The notes: generated by a model not told the origin, from the sequence alone. A stretch of DNA of 64,000 nucleotides from Pseudomonadota bacterium (GCA_018241225.1 JAFEEG010000007.1:265806-329805), one strand, 5' to 3'. Shown: positions 8,305 through 16,900, counted from the first letter of the stretch. Made by a program: numbers and translations.

Positions 8305-9719
8305 TGCGCTACCTGTCCACGCGCGGTCACCCGGACCGCCGGCATTTCTGCGAGATCCTGCTCGAAGGCCTGGCGCCCGACGGCGGCCTGTACCTGCCCG
8401 AGAGTTATCCGCAGGTGGACGCCGCAACGCTCGAGCGCTGGCGCAAGCTGCCCTATGCCGAACTGGCTTTCGAGGTCTTGTCGCTGTACATCGACGACAT
8501 TCCGGCGGCGGACCTTCGCGCCCTGTGCGCCAAGACGTATACCGAGGAGATCTTCGGCACCGAGGACATCGTCCCCCTGCGCGAGCTGGAAGACGGCGTG
8601 TACCTCGAGGCCCTGTCCAACGGCCCGACGCTGGCCTTCAAGGACATGGCCATGCAACTGCTGGGCAACCTGTTCGAGTACGAACTGGCGCGCCGCGGCG
8701 AAGAGCTCAACATCCTGGGCGCCACCAGCGGCGACACCGGCAGCGCGGCCGAGTACGCCATGCGCGGCAAGAAGGGCGTGCGCGTCTTCATGACCTCGCC
8801 GGACGGCCGCATGAGCCCCTTCCAGCAGGCCCAGATGTTCAGCCTGCAGGACCCGAACATCCACAACTTGGCCATCGAGGGCGTGTTCGACGATTGCCAG
8901 GACATCGTCAAGGCCGTGAGCAACGACCTGGAGTTCAAGCGCAAGTACAAGATCGGCACGGTCAACTCGATCAACTGGGCGCGCCTGCTGGCTCAGGTGG
9001 TGTACTACTTCGCCGGTTACTTCCAGGCCACGGGCAGCAACGACCAGAAGGTCAGCTTCACCGTGCCCTCGGGCAACTTCGGCAACGTGTGCGCCGGCCA
9101 TGTCGCCCGCATGATGGGCCTGCCCGTTCACCAGCTGGTGGTGGCTACCAACGAGAACGACGTGCTCGACGAGTTCTTCCGCACCGGCGTGTACCGCGTG
9201 CGCGGCGCTGCCGACACGCACGAAACGTCCAGCCCGTCGATGGACATCAGCAAGGCCAGCAACTTCGAGCGCTTCGTGTTCGACCTGCTGGGCCGCGACG
9301 CCGCCAAGACGCGCACGCTGTTCGAGGGCGAACTGGGCAAGTCGGGCCGCTTCGACCTGAGCGCCGACCCGGCATTTGCCAGCGCGGCAACGCGCTTCGG
9401 CTTCATCAGCAGCCGCAGCACGCACGCCGATCGCATTGCCACCATCCGCGATACGGACAAGCGCTTTGCGACGCTCATCGACACCCACACGGCCGACGGC
9501 CTGAAGGCCGCGCGCGAGCACATTGCGCCGGGCGTGCCGATGATCATTCTGGAGACGGCCCTGCCCATCAAGTTTGCCGCCAGCATCGTCGAGGCGCTGG
9601 GTCACGAGCCTGACCGGCCGGAGCGCTTCATCGGTATCGAGGCACTGCCAAAGCGGGTTATGCGCCTGCCCAAGGACGTGGAAGCCGTCAAGCGATACAT
9701 TTCCCAGCACTGTGATTGA
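8304..9719 (+). CDS. thrC: Threonine synthase
   Basis: This 471-residue PLP enzyme converts O-phosphohomoserine to threonine. The start MRYLSTRGH is typical of the family. The PLP lysine is in the segment PTLAFKDMAMQ; ILGATSGDTGSAAEYA and FTVPSGNFGNVCAG bind phosphate and cofactor. The ATG overlaps the hom stop (TGATG), and AAGGAGGAG just upstream serves as ribosome-binding site, so hom and thrC are translationally coupled. Length and domain order match the long proteobacterial form. Confidence 0.97.
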   Translation: MRYLSTRGHPDRRHFCEILLEGLAPDGGLYLPESYPQVDAATLERWRKLPYAELAFEVLSLYIDDIPAADLRALCAKTYTEEIFGTEDIVPLRELEDGVYLEALSNGPTLAFKDMAMQLLGNLFEYELARRGEELNILGATSGDTGSAAEYAMRGKKGVRVFMTSPDGRMSPFQQAQMFSLQDPNIHNLAIEGVFDDCQDIVKAVSNDLEFKRKYKIGTVNSINWARLLAQVVYYFAGYFQATGSNDQKVSFTVPSGNFGNVCAGHVARMMGLPVHQLVVATNENDVLDEFFRTGVYRVRGAADTHETSSPSMDISKASNFERFVFDLLGRDAAKTRTLFEGELGKSGRFDLSADPAFASAATRFGFISSRSTHADRIATIRDTDKRFATLIDTHTADGLKAAREHIAPGVPMIILETALPIKFAASIVEALGHEPDRPERFIGIEALPKRVMRLPKDVEAVKRYISQHCD

Positions 9720-9797
9720 ACGTTGAGAAAAAGCCGGCTCGGCAGTGCATGGGCACCGCCAGCGCCGGCCGCCGGAGACAAGCAAGGTGGTGGTGCG

Positions 9798-10343
9798 ATG
9801 AAGGTGATCGGTTTTTCGGGGTATTCGGGTTCGGGCAAGACCACGCTGGTCGAGCGGCTCATTCCCGTGCTCAAGCTGCAGGGCCAGCGGGTGTCGGTGG
9901 TCAAGCACGCGCACCACAAGTTCGACATCGACCATGCGGGCAAGGACACCTACCGGCATCGCGAGGCCGGTGCCTTCGAGGTGGTCGTGGCCTCCGACCG
10001 GCGACTGGCGCTCATCCGCGAGTTCGAGCAACCGGCGCAACTGAGCGTGCACCACCTCATTGCCGAGCTGTACGACGGCGTCGACTGGGTGCTGGTCGAG
10101 GGCTTCAAGCACAGCGACCTGCTCAAGATCGAGATCTGGCGCCAGCCCGAGCCGGGTTCGATGCCGCGCCAGCTGCTCTTTCCGGAAGACGACTACATCT
10201 GCGCCGTGGCCACCGACGTGCCCGCCGGGCTGCCGCATCCCACCGGCCTGCCGGTGTTCGACCTGAACGACGCCGACGCCATCGGCCAGTGGCTGCTCGA
10301 TAGCGCAGACCGCTTCGAATACAACTCGGAACTCTATGTCTGA
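9798..10343 (+). CDS. mobB: Molybdopterin-guanine dinucleotide biosynthesis adaptor MobB
   Basis: A 181-residue P-loop GTP-binding protein that assists attachment of GMP to molybdopterin. Walker A is GYSGSGKTTL near the N-terminus; VVKHAHHKFDIDHAGKDTYRHREAGA and DWVLVEGFK are conserved MobB stretches. The ATG at MKVIGFSG was chosen because homology starts there; an upstream TTG would add 25 unrelated residues. The 3' end overlaps moeA by 8 bp, showing an operon with moeA and moaD. Confidence 0.94.
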   Translation: MKVIGFSGYSGSGKTTLVERLIPVLKLQGQRVSVVKHAHHKFDIDHAGKDTYRHREAGAFEVVVASDRRLALIREFEQPAQLSVHHLIAELYDGVDWVLVEGFKHSDLLKIEIWRQPEPGSMPRQLLFPEDDYICAVATDVPAGLPHPTGLPVFDLNDADAIGQWLLDSADRFEYNSELYV

Positions 10344-11601
10344 CACCAAGGCCCCCGGCGCGCGCCCCCCGTTGATGCCCCTGGACGAGGCGCTGGCTCG
10401 ACTGATCGAGAACGCCAAGCCCCGCCTGGCCACCGAGCGCGTCTCCACCTTCGAGGCCGATGGCCGGGTGCTGGCGCAGGACGTGGTGTCGGGCCTGACG
10501 GTGCCGCCGGGCGACAACAGCTCGATGGACGGCTATGCGGTGCGAGTGGCCGATTGCGCCGCGCCGGGCAGCATCCTGTCGGTGGCGCAGCGCATTCCGG
10601 CCGGCACGGCGGGCACGCCGCTGGCGGCCGGCACGGCGGCCCGCATCTTCACCGGCGCCCCGATCCCCCAGGGTGCCGACGCGGTCGTCATGCAGGAAGA
10701 CACGGCCTTGCTCGACGGCGAGAGCGCGCAGGACGCCTTTGGCCGCGTGCGCATCGAGACGCCGCCGGTCGCCGGCCAGTGGATTCGCCGCGCCGGCGAA
10801 GACGTGGCTGCGGGCGACGTGGTGCTGCACCGTGGCGAACGCCTGTCGGCACAGGCCCTGGGCCTGGCCGCCAGCGTGGGCCTGGACACGCTGGAAGTTT
10901 CGCGGCGCCCGCGCGTGGCGCTGCTGTCCACCGGCGACGAACTCGTCATGCCCGGCGAGGTGGCACCGCAGGACATGAAGCCCGGCGCCATCTACAACTC
11001 CAACCGCTTCTTCATGCGCGCGCTGCTGCGCCGCCTGGGCTGCGAGGTGAACGACCTGGGCATCGTGCCCGACAAGCGCGAGGCCACCATCGAGGCCCTG
11101 CGCCAGGCGGCCGCCAGCAACGACCTGATCGTGACCACCGGCGGCGTGTCGGTGGGCGAGGAAGACCACATCAAGGCCGCCGTGCAATGGCTGGGCTCGC
11201 TGGAGCTTTGGTCGCTGTCGATGAAGCCGGGCAAGCCCTTTGCCTACGGCCGCATCGGCGATGCGCACGTGTGCGGGCTGCCGGGCAACCCGGTGTCCAG
11301 TTTCCTCACCTTTTTGCTGCTGGTGCGGCCCTTCCTGCTCACGCTGCAAGGTGCAACCCGTGTTGCGCCGCAGCCGGTGCCCATGCGCGCCGACTTCGAC
11401 TGGGCCAAGGCGGACCGCCGCCGCGAATTCCTGCGCGCACGCCGCAATGCGTCAGGTGGCCTGGACCTGTTCCCCAACCAGAGCTCCGGCGTGCTCACCT
11501 CCACCGTGTGGGGCGACGGCGTGATCGACACGCCCGCGGGCCAGCCTTTCAAGGCCGGCGACATGGTGCAGTTCATCTCCTTCGCTTCGCTGCTGGCCTG
11601 A
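10336..11601 (+). CDS. moeA: Molybdopterin molybdenumtransferase MoeA
   Basis: A 421-residue enzyme that inserts molybdate into adenylated molybdopterin. Conserved segments in order are PPGDNSSMDGYAV, FTGAPIPQGADAVVMQED, ALLSTGDEL, KPGAIYNSN, TTGGVSVGEEDHIK and MKPGKPFAYG with GLPGNPVSSFLTF. These cover the MoeA N-terminal lasso, the MoCF-binding domain and the C-terminal barrel. It starts inside the mobB 3' end and stops two bases before the moaD start codon. Confidence 0.96.
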   Translation: MSDTKAPGARPPLMPLDEALARLIENAKPRLATERVSTFEADGRVLAQDVVSGLTVPPGDNSSMDGYAVRVADCAAPGSILSVAQRIPAGTAGTPLAAGTAARIFTGAPIPQGADAVVMQEDTALLDGESAQDAFGRVRIETPPVAGQWIRRAGEDVAAGDVVLHRGERLSAQALGLAASVGLDTLEVSRRPRVALLSTGDELVMPGEVAPQDMKPGAIYNSNRFFMRALLRRLGCEVNDLGIVPDKREATIEALRQAAASNDLIVTTGGVSVGEEDHIKAAVQWLGSLELWSLSMKPGKPFAYGRIGDAHVCGLPGNPVSSFLTFLLLVRPFLLTLQGATRVAPQPVPMRADFDWAKADRRREFLRARRNASGGLDLFPNQSSGVLTSTVWGDGVIDTPAGQPFKAGDMVQFISFASLLA

Positions 11602-11603
11602 CG

Positions 11604-11861
11604 ATGAGCAAGAAGGTCACGGTTCGCTATTTCGCCTCGGTGCGGGAAATGCTCGGCAAGGGCAGCGAAACGCTGCAGACCGGCGCACCCACGCTGGCGT
11701 CGCTGCGCGACGAGCTGATTGCCCGCGGCGCGCCCTACGCCGACGCCCTGGCGCGCGGCAAGGCGGTGCGCATGGCGCTCGACCAGGTGATGAGTGCCGA
11801 GACGGCCGAGCTGGGCGAAGGCAGCGAAGTCGCCTTCTTCCCGCCGGTTACCGGCGGCTGA
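11604..11861 (+). CDS. moaD: Molybdopterin synthase sulfur carrier subunit MoaD
   Basis: An 85-residue ubiquitin-fold protein ending in the obligatory Gly-Gly (PPVTGG), which is thiocarboxylated and donates sulfur to molybdopterin precursor via MoaE. It starts MSKKVTVRYFASVREMLG, the usual beta-grasp opening. It is the last gene of the mobB-moeA-moaD group here. Its partner gene moaE, normally adjacent, is found 7.2 kb downstream. The last 14 bp overlap, antisense, the end of the opposing winged-helix gene. Confidence 0.94.
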   Translation: MSKKVTVRYFASVREMLGKGSETLQTGAPTLASLRDELIARGAPYADALARGKAVRMALDQVMSAETAELGEGSEVAFFPPVTGG

Positions 11862-12477
11862 ACAAGCCCCGGAGTCCGGCACGCTCGGCGGCCGGCTTTG
11901 CCTTCGTATCCCCCTGGGCAATGATCTCCATGGCGCCGGCCAGCTTCTGGCCGAGGCCGTCATGCGACGCGATTGCGGCGGCGCACTTCCGGCTGGAAAT
12001 CACGTGCACCTTGAGGTGGCGGCCAAGCGATGCCGAGAGCTTCTGGCAGGCCGCGGACATGACGGCCTCGTCTGGCACGAGCTCGCCGTGCACCACCAGC
12101 AGCTCCACCGTTGCCTCGTCGTCTTCCCCGAGCACGAAGGCGCGCAGAACCGAGTCCTTGAACTTGGAGCGCAGCATGGTGCGGATGGGCTCCGCGGCGG
12201 CGAAGGACTTGAGGGCGATGGAGCGCAGCTCGCCGTAGAACACGAAGGACGTGTTCGCGCCCACCGTTCCTGCGTCGTTGTCGTTGTCTGCCTCGGCCTT
12301 GTGCTGGCTCAGGATGCCGCTCTTGACCAGATGCTCCAGCGTTCGCTCCACATCCTGCGCATCGAGCTTGGTCGCCTTCGCGAGTTCGTTCACCGGAAAC
12401 CTGTGCGCAGGCTTGGCGAACACGACCTTCAACAACTTCTGGACTTCGGGCGCGAAAAGAAAATCTGCGGCACTCAT
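11848..12477 (-). CDS. Winged-helix protein with degenerate nucleotidyltransferase-like C-terminus
   Basis: A 209-residue protein. Residues about 1-75 form a winged helix (FLFAPEVQKLLKVVF, then VNELAKATKLDAQDVERTLEHLVKSG). The segment SVLRAFVLGEDDEATVELLVVHG sits where MNT-type nucleotidyltransferases carry GS...D-x-D. Here the GS motif and the aspartate pair are not intact, so catalysis is doubtful. The start is the Met of MSAADFLF, which begins the conserved region. It is probably a transcription factor; an ArsR-like assignment is also possible. It is the last gene in the minus-strand direction after the hydrolase, separated by a GC-rich hairpin. Confidence 0.72.
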   Translation of the reverse strand: MSAADFLFAPEVQKLLKVVFAKPAHRFPVNELAKATKLDAQDVERTLEHLVKSGILSQHKAEADNDNDAGTVGANTSFVFYGELRSIALKSFAAAEPIRTMLRSKFKDSVLRAFVLGEDDEATVELLVVHGELVPDEAVMSAACQKLSASLGRHLKVHVISSRKCAAAIASHDGLGQKLAGAMEIIAQGDTKAKPAAERAGLRGLFSRR

Positions 12478-12495
12478 TCTGGCTTGCGACAACTG

Positions 12496-12520
12496 GGGGC
12501 CCGGCATTATCGCGGGCCCC
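12496..12520. terminator. GC-rich hairpin between hydrolase and winged-helix genes (weak terminator candidate)
   Basis: Arms GGGGCCCG and CGGGCCCC with a 9-nt loop form a stable stem downstream of the minus-strand hydrolase stop. There is no T-run, so it would need Rho or could be a stability element. It may separate the BKACE operon from the winged-helix gene. Confidence 0.3.
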
Positions 12521-12542
12521 GTGTGCAGGCCTTGACGAGTGC

Positions 12543-13112
12543 TCAGCCAGCCGAGAGTTCGGCGATGAACTCTTCGGCGCGCGGCCACGCGCCGTAGCCC
12601 GAGGCCGGGTTGAGGTGGCCGACCTCACCCAGGTCGACCAGCTTGCTGCCCCAGTCCTTGGCCATCTGCTCCACCCGTTCGAAGCGGGCCAGCGGATCGT
12701 TGCGGCTCGCGGCCACGATGCTCGCAAAAGGCAGCTTCGCGCGCGGAACCGGCAACCAGCCGCCGGCGCGCAAGGCGTCGATGCTGGGGTAGCCCTCGGG
12801 CATCGGCTGCTCGAAGTCCGGCGGCGTGGCCAGCAGCGCGCCTTGCACGGCGCGCTGCGTGCGGTGTGCCCAGTGCATGAGCATGACCACGCCGCCGCTG
12901 TGCGCAACGATGACCAGCGGGCCGTCGATGGCCTGTGCGGCACGCTCGATGGCTCCGACGCGAGCCGCGCAGTCCAGGTCGTCGCGGCCCATGGGGGGCA
13001 CCGCATGCACGCGCGGCAGGCGCTCGGCCAGCAACGTCTGCCAGTGCTGCGCGACATGGTCGCGCAGGCCTGGAACGATCAATACCGTAGGTGCTTTAGC
13101 TTCAGCGTTCAT
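12543..13112 (-). CDS. Alpha/beta hydrolase of the RBBP9/YdeN family
   Basis: A 189-residue serine hydrolase. VLIVPGLRDHVAQHWQ is the family start; the nucleophile elbow is VAHSGG. The Asp is probably in AASRNDPLA and the His in VGHLNP. Members hydrolyse small esters; no substrate is known for this one. The ATG overlaps the stop of the upstream Bug receptor gene (ATGA), so it is translated from the same transcript as the BKACE, CMD-like and Bug genes. It may hydrolyse an ester or lactone handled by that pathway (inference). Confidence 0.87.
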   Translation of the reverse strand: MNAEAKAPTVLIVPGLRDHVAQHWQTLLAERLPRVHAVPPMGRDDLDCAARVGAIERAAQAIDGPLVIVAHSGGVVMLMHWAHRTQRAVQGALLATPPDFEQPMPEGYPSIDALRAGGWLPVPRAKLPFASIVAASRNDPLARFERVEQMAKDWGSKLVDLGEVGHLNPASGYGAWPRAEEFIAELSAG

Positions 13113-14107
13113 GGCTTGTAGTCGATCGAGCGCAGCAGTTGCCCGGTGTGCTCGTAGTCGCGCTTCAGGGCACGCGTCCATTCTTCCGTGCTCTGGTTCG
13201 GGTTGGCGGTTTCCATGCCCAGGGCCTGCAATTGTTCGCGCACGGCTGGCGTGGCGATGGCCTTTTGCAGTTCGGTGCGCAGCTTGGTGCGGATCTCGGC
13301 CGGCACGTCGGGGGTGGACCAGACGCCGGTGCCCATGGTCTGCGTGAGCTTCTCGTAGCCCAGTTCGGCCAGCGTCGGCACATCCGGCAGGAAGGGCGAG
13401 CGCTGCGGCGACGTCACGGCCAGCGGCCTGAGCTTGCCGGCCTTGATGAGCGGCAGCGAGGTGCCCATGCCGTCGAACATGAACTGCACCTGCCCGCCCA
13501 TCACGTCCTGCAGCGCAGGCGGCGAGCCCTTGTAGCCGGCATGCTCCATGTCCAGGCCCGCTGCGCGGTTGAGCTGCAGGCCCTCGATGTGCGAGAGCGA
13601 GCCGGGGCTGTACGAGGCGTAGGTCGCCTTGCCGGGGTTGGCCTTCACGTAGGCGACCATCTCGCCCATGTTGCGCACCGGCAGGCCGGGGTTGGCCACC
13701 AGCACCAGTGCCACCTTGGCCACTTCGGCCACGGGGGCCAGGTCCTTGTGCGGATCGATGCGGAACTTGTAGCTGTAGGGGCCTTCGGTCACCAGCGAAT
13801 TGGGCGAGAGCACGAAGGTGTAGCCGTCGTGCGGCGCGCTCAGCATGGCGTCCACGGCGATGATGCCGCCGGCGCCGGGCTTGTTGTCGACGATCACGGC
13901 CTGGCCGGTGGAGGCGCGAACGCTTTCGGCCACGGTGCGGGCGATCATGTCCGAGGCGCCGCCGGCAGGCGCGGGCACCAGCAGGCGGATCGGGCGATTG
14001 GGCCAGGCGGCTTCGGCATGGGCACGGGCGCCGCCCCATGCCACAGCGGACAGCAGCGTCACGAAGCAGGCGCGGCGCGCCAGGCTGGGTAGCAAGGTGG
14101 AGCGCAT
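13109..14107 (-). CDS. Bug-family (TctC-like) periplasmic solute-binding receptor
   Basis: A 332-residue receptor of the tripartite tricarboxylate transporter type that binds carboxylates or related solutes in the periplasm. An N-terminal signal peptide ends near ARAHAEA. The Bug signature follows: WPNRPIRLLVPAPAGGASDMIAR, then VIVDNKPGAGG and YSPGSLSHI. No TctA or TctB membrane gene is nearby, as is common for orphan Bug genes in this family. It is fourth-from-last in a minus-strand set with BKACE, CMD-like and hydrolase genes. Confidence 0.93.
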   Translation of the reverse strand: MRSTLLPSLARRACFVTLLSAVAWGGARAHAEAAWPNRPIRLLVPAPAGGASDMIARTVAESVRASTGQAVIVDNKPGAGGIIAVDAMLSAPHDGYTFVLSPNSLVTEGPYSYKFRIDPHKDLAPVAEVAKVALVLVANPGLPVRNMGEMVAYVKANPGKATYASYSPGSLSHIEGLQLNRAAGLDMEHAGYKGSPPALQDVMGGQVQFMFDGMGTSLPLIKAGKLRPLAVTSPQRSPFLPDVPTLAELGYEKLTQTMGTGVWSTPDVPAEIRTKLRTELQKAIATPAVREQLQALGMETANPNQSTEEWTRALKRDYEHTGQLLRSIDYKP

Positions 14108-14111
14108 GGCT

Positions 14112-14519
14112 TCAGCCCTCGCTGACGTCGGTGAACTCGCCGCGGCGATGGTTTTCCATCTCCTCGACCAGGATCGGCGCGCCCAGGCTCATCGTGTGGA
14201 TGCCCAGCGTGGCGGTGAGTTGCAGCACGGCGGTGATCTCTTCCGGGGTCACGCCCAGTGCCAGCGCGCGCCGGATGTGGCGGCGCACGCCGGGGCCGTA
14301 CATGTGCGTCACCGACGCATCGACGGCAATGGCCAGCAGCTCGAAGGTCTTGGGATCGATCACGCCGGAGTTCAGCGGTGCGCTGACCATCGACATGAAT
14401 TTCTCGGTCCACTGTGCATCGAGCTGGGCCATCGGCTCCCAGTTCTTGTTCCACTGGCCGCCCGCGCGCATGGCGTCGCAGATGGGGGTGGAAGAGGGCG
14501 GGGATTGGTCGCTTCGCAT
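14112..14519 (-). CDS. Carboxymuconolactone decarboxylase-like (AhpD-fold) protein
   Basis: A 135-residue CMD-family protein. The central motif TFELLAIAVDASVTHMYGPG and HIRRALALGVTPEEI is the CMD helix pair with its conserved His. It lacks the CxxC of AhpD peroxidase partners, so it is the lactone-decarboxylase-like or non-redox type; the actual reaction is unknown. The start is the ATG of MRSDQSPP, 14 bp after the BKACE stop. It stops 4 bp before the Bug start. Its place in the operon suggests action on the same substrate series. Confidence 0.86.
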   Translation of the reverse strand: MRSDQSPPSSTPICDAMRAGGQWNKNWEPMAQLDAQWTEKFMSMVSAPLNSGVIDPKTFELLAIAVDASVTHMYGPGVRRHIRRALALGVTPEEITAVLQLTATLGIHTMSLGAPILVEEMENHRRGEFTDVSEG

Positions 14520-14533
14520 TTTTCGCGCGCTCT

Positions 14534-15592
14534 TCAGGCCGCCTTGCGCAGGAAGCCCTGCTGGGCGCCGCTGCGGTTGGGCGCGAAGCCGTTGGCCAGC
14601 AGCGACTCTTCCGTGGTTTCGTAGAACACGCCGATCTTGCTGATCTCGCGCGCCTCTTGTGCCGTGGCAATGGGGCGGCCGAATTCGCGCGAGATGCGCA
14701 CCAGCTGCTCGACCTGCTTGACGGTGCTCATCTTCTCGGTGCGCGACTGGTTCCAGAGGTTGTCCTCGATGCCGGTGCGCACATGCAGGCCCATGGCGAT
14801 GCCCATCATGTTCACGGGCAGCACGTTGCGCATGGAGCTTTCCACGGTGAGCACGGCGCCATCGGGCACGGCGCGCACGAAGTGGGCCAGGCTGAAGATG
14901 TTGGGCGCGTCCATGCCGCCGCCGATAGCCACCCAGTTCATCACCAGCGGGCCCTTGTAGATGCCGCGGCGCATCAGGCGCTCCACCGACTCGAAGCTGT
15001 TGATGTTGTAGCACTGGAAGGCGCTCTGGATGCCGGCCTTGTTCAGGCGGCGGATGTGCTCTTCGGCCCAGCCCGGCTGCGCCGGCACGGTCATTTCCTT
15101 GTAGGCGTTGTAGACGTCGGGGTCTTCCATCGACGTGCCCTTGGTGTCGGCGTCGTCCCAGTGCTCGACCACGTTCATCTGCGAGGTGTTGATGGTCACC
15201 GTCACCTGGTCGGGCTTGGGGTCGAGCTCGGCCAGCATGTGGCGCGTGTCGTCGGACAGCCACTTGGCGGCGGCGCCCTCGTTTTCAGGAGCGAACGAGA
15301 TCGAGCCGCCGACCTGGATGATCATCTCGGGCACGGCCTTGCGCACGCCGGCGATCAGCTCGTTGAACTTGGACAGGCGCTTGGAGCCCTTGCCGTCCAG
15401 CTCGCGCACGTGCAGGTGCAGCACGGTGGCACCGGCGTTGTAGCAATCCACTGCCTTCTGGATCTGCTGTTCCATCGTGACCGGAATATCTTCCGGGAAG
15501 TCCGAGGGAATCCACGAGGGCGCGTAGGGCGCGGCGGTGATGATCAGCGGCTGCTGGTTTTCGGGGTAGAGGTGGCCGTCCAGGAAGTTCAT
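14534..15592 (-). CDS. BKACE family beta-keto acid cleavage enzyme (DUF849)
   Basis: A 352-residue TIM-barrel enzyme. The family condenses a beta-keto acid with acetyl-CoA, giving acetoacetate and a new CoA ester. The zinc-binding HLHVR motif is present (TVLHLHVRELDG), with QVGGSISFAPENEG and HVRTGIEDNLWN, the usual substrate-site Glu-Asp-Asn. The best known member cleaves 3-keto-5-aminohexanoate, but substrates vary widely, so the specificity is open. It is first in the minus-strand operon. Its start lies 78 bp from the paired AraC half-sites and diverges from the AraC gene. Confidence 0.92.
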   Translation of the reverse strand: MNFLDGHLYPENQQPLIITAAPYAPSWIPSDFPEDIPVTMEQQIQKAVDCYNAGATVLHLHVRELDGKGSKRLSKFNELIAGVRKAVPEMIIQVGGSISFAPENEGAAAKWLSDDTRHMLAELDPKPDQVTVTINTSQMNVVEHWDDADTKGTSMEDPDVYNAYKEMTVPAQPGWAEEHIRRLNKAGIQSAFQCYNINSFESVERLMRRGIYKGPLVMNWVAIGGGMDAPNIFSLAHFVRAVPDGAVLTVESSMRNVLPVNMMGIAMGLHVRTGIEDNLWNQSRTEKMSTVKQVEQLVRISREFGRPIATAQEAREISKIGVFYETTEESLLANGFAPNRSGAQQGFLRKAA

Positions 15593-15669
15593 TGCGTGTC
15601 TCCGTTTGGTGATGAATGGTTAGGCGGATTGCCTATGTGCCGCACTGTAGAAATTGCCGGGCGTCGGCG

Positions 15670-15707
15670 CTTTGCAATCCATGCCAGTCGCTTTGCTTTT
15701 CATGCCA
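15670..15707 (+). promoter_or_regulatory. Paired direct-repeat AraC-type operator in the BKACE/araC divergent region
   Basis: Two 17-bp half-sites, CTTTGCAATCCATGCCA and CTTTGCTTTTCATGCCA, match at 14 of 17 positions and start 21 bp apart, i.e. two helical turns. Tandem direct repeats at this spacing are what AraC-family monomers bind. Read in the direction of the BKACE gene the order is TGGCAT...GCAAAG twice, then 77 bp to the ATG. The identical second half-site recurs upstream of the Bug gene at 16901. Binding by the adjacent regulator is inferred. Confidence 0.7.
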
Positions 15708-15738
15708 GAATGGCCGGCAGCTACAGGAGGTACCCGCA

Positions 15739-16779
15739 ATGGGCGCTCTGGTGCGCGCAGCTGCCCTCACCAACTTTTCCGAAGTCGTGCATGAGCTGGG
15801 CCACGACCCCGCCGCAGCGCTGCGCCGGTCCGGCTTGCGCAGTGCGCAGATTCGCGACCCCGACCAGCTCATCGAAGCCCGGGTTGTGGCCGAGCTGCTG
15901 GAAGACACGGCCCGTGCCACCGGCTGCGACTCGCTGGGCCTGCGCATGGCGCAGCAGCGCCAGCTCTCCAACTTCGGCGTGGTGGGCCTGCTGCTCATTC
16001 ACCAGCCGACCTTGCGCCACGTGCTGCTCACGCTCATCGGCCACGTGCACATGCTCAACGAGTCGCTGGCCATGCAGCTCGAAGACGCCGGAGAGATGGT
16101 CATCCTGCGCGAAGACCTGATGTCGCCGGTACCGGCACGGCAGTCGGTGGAGTTGGCCATCGGCGTGCTCTTTCGCATGTGCGAGGCGCTGCTGGGCGAG
16201 CGCTGGAAGCCCGTCAGCGTGTGCTTCGCGCATGGCGCGCCGGCCGACATCGGCCCGTACCGGCGGCTGTTCCGGTGCCGGGTGGAATTCGACACGGAAT
16301 TCACCGGCGTGGTCTGCCGCGCCGCAGACCTGGACGTGCCCAATCCGTCGGCCGATCCGGTGCTGGCGCGATATGCCCTGACCATGGTCGATGCGCTGCC
16401 GGCCGCCCACGACCAGCCCATCGACCAGGCGGTGCGCAAGGCCATCTACCTGGTGCTGCCGTCGGGCCGCGCCACCTGCGAGTCGGTGGCGCAGGGCCTG
16501 GGCCTGAGCATGCGCACGCTGCAGCGGGCATTGGACGAGCGGGGCGCCAGCTTCAGCGACCTGCTGGGAGAAGTGCGCCACGAACTGGCGCAGCGCTATG
16601 TCGGCAGCACGCGCTACAGCCTGGGGCAGGTGGCATCGCTGCTGGGCTACAGCACGCACAGTGCCTTTACGCGCTGGTTCGGGGTGCGTTTCGGCTGTTC
16701 CCCCGAAGCCTGGCGCGCGGGTGCCGGTGCCAATGCCGGCGCGAAGCCGACGCGTCGCAAGGTGGCCCGGCCGATCTGA
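15739..16779 (+). CDS. AraC family transcriptional regulator (OruR/ArgR-like N-terminal domain)
   Basis: A 346-residue activator type. The N-terminal 200 residues resemble the arabinose-binding-like domain of the OruR group (SLGLRMAQQRQLSNFGVVGLL). The C-terminal double HTH spans about 240-335 (SVAQGLGLSMRTLQRALDERG, then LGQVASLLGYSTHSAFTRWF). The ATG at MGALVRAA is preceded by CAGGAGG with 8-base spacing, which fixes the start over earlier in-frame codons. It lies between two target-like units (divergent BKACE operon, downstream Bug), both preceded by the same paired half-sites. It probably activates both in response to a substrate of the pathway. Confidence 0.92.
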   Translation: MGALVRAAALTNFSEVVHELGHDPAAALRRSGLRSAQIRDPDQLIEARVVAELLEDTARATGCDSLGLRMAQQRQLSNFGVVGLLLIHQPTLRHVLLTLIGHVHMLNESLAMQLEDAGEMVILREDLMSPVPARQSVELAIGVLFRMCEALLGERWKPVSVCFAHGAPADIGPYRRLFRCRVEFDTEFTGVVCRAADLDVPNPSADPVLARYALTMVDALPAAHDQPIDQAVRKAIYLVLPSGRATCESVAQGLGLSMRTLQRALDERGASFSDLLGEVRHELAQRYVGSTRYSLGQVASLLGYSTHSAFTRWFGVRFGCSPEAWRAGAGANAGAKPTRRKVARPI

Positions 16780-16806
16780 TTCGGCCCGCTTGGGGTTCCC
16801 CCGTGC

Positions 16807-16844
16807 TGGCACGAAAAGCAAAGACGGTGGCATGAAAAGCAAAG
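16807..16844 (-). promoter_or_regulatory. Second paired direct-repeat AraC-type operator, upstream of the Bug receptor
   Basis: Half-sites TGGCACGAAAAGCAAAG and TGGCATGAAAAGCAAAG differ at one position and start 21 bp apart, 56 bp before the Bug ATG. The second is the exact reverse complement of the half-site at 15691-15707. Both pairs have the same orientation relative to the structural gene they precede, as expected for a common activator. Confidence 0.7.
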
Positions 16845-16900
16845 GGCCATGGGGCCTTGCCACGCGAAGATCCGGCCCAAGGAAAACAAGGAGACAAGCC

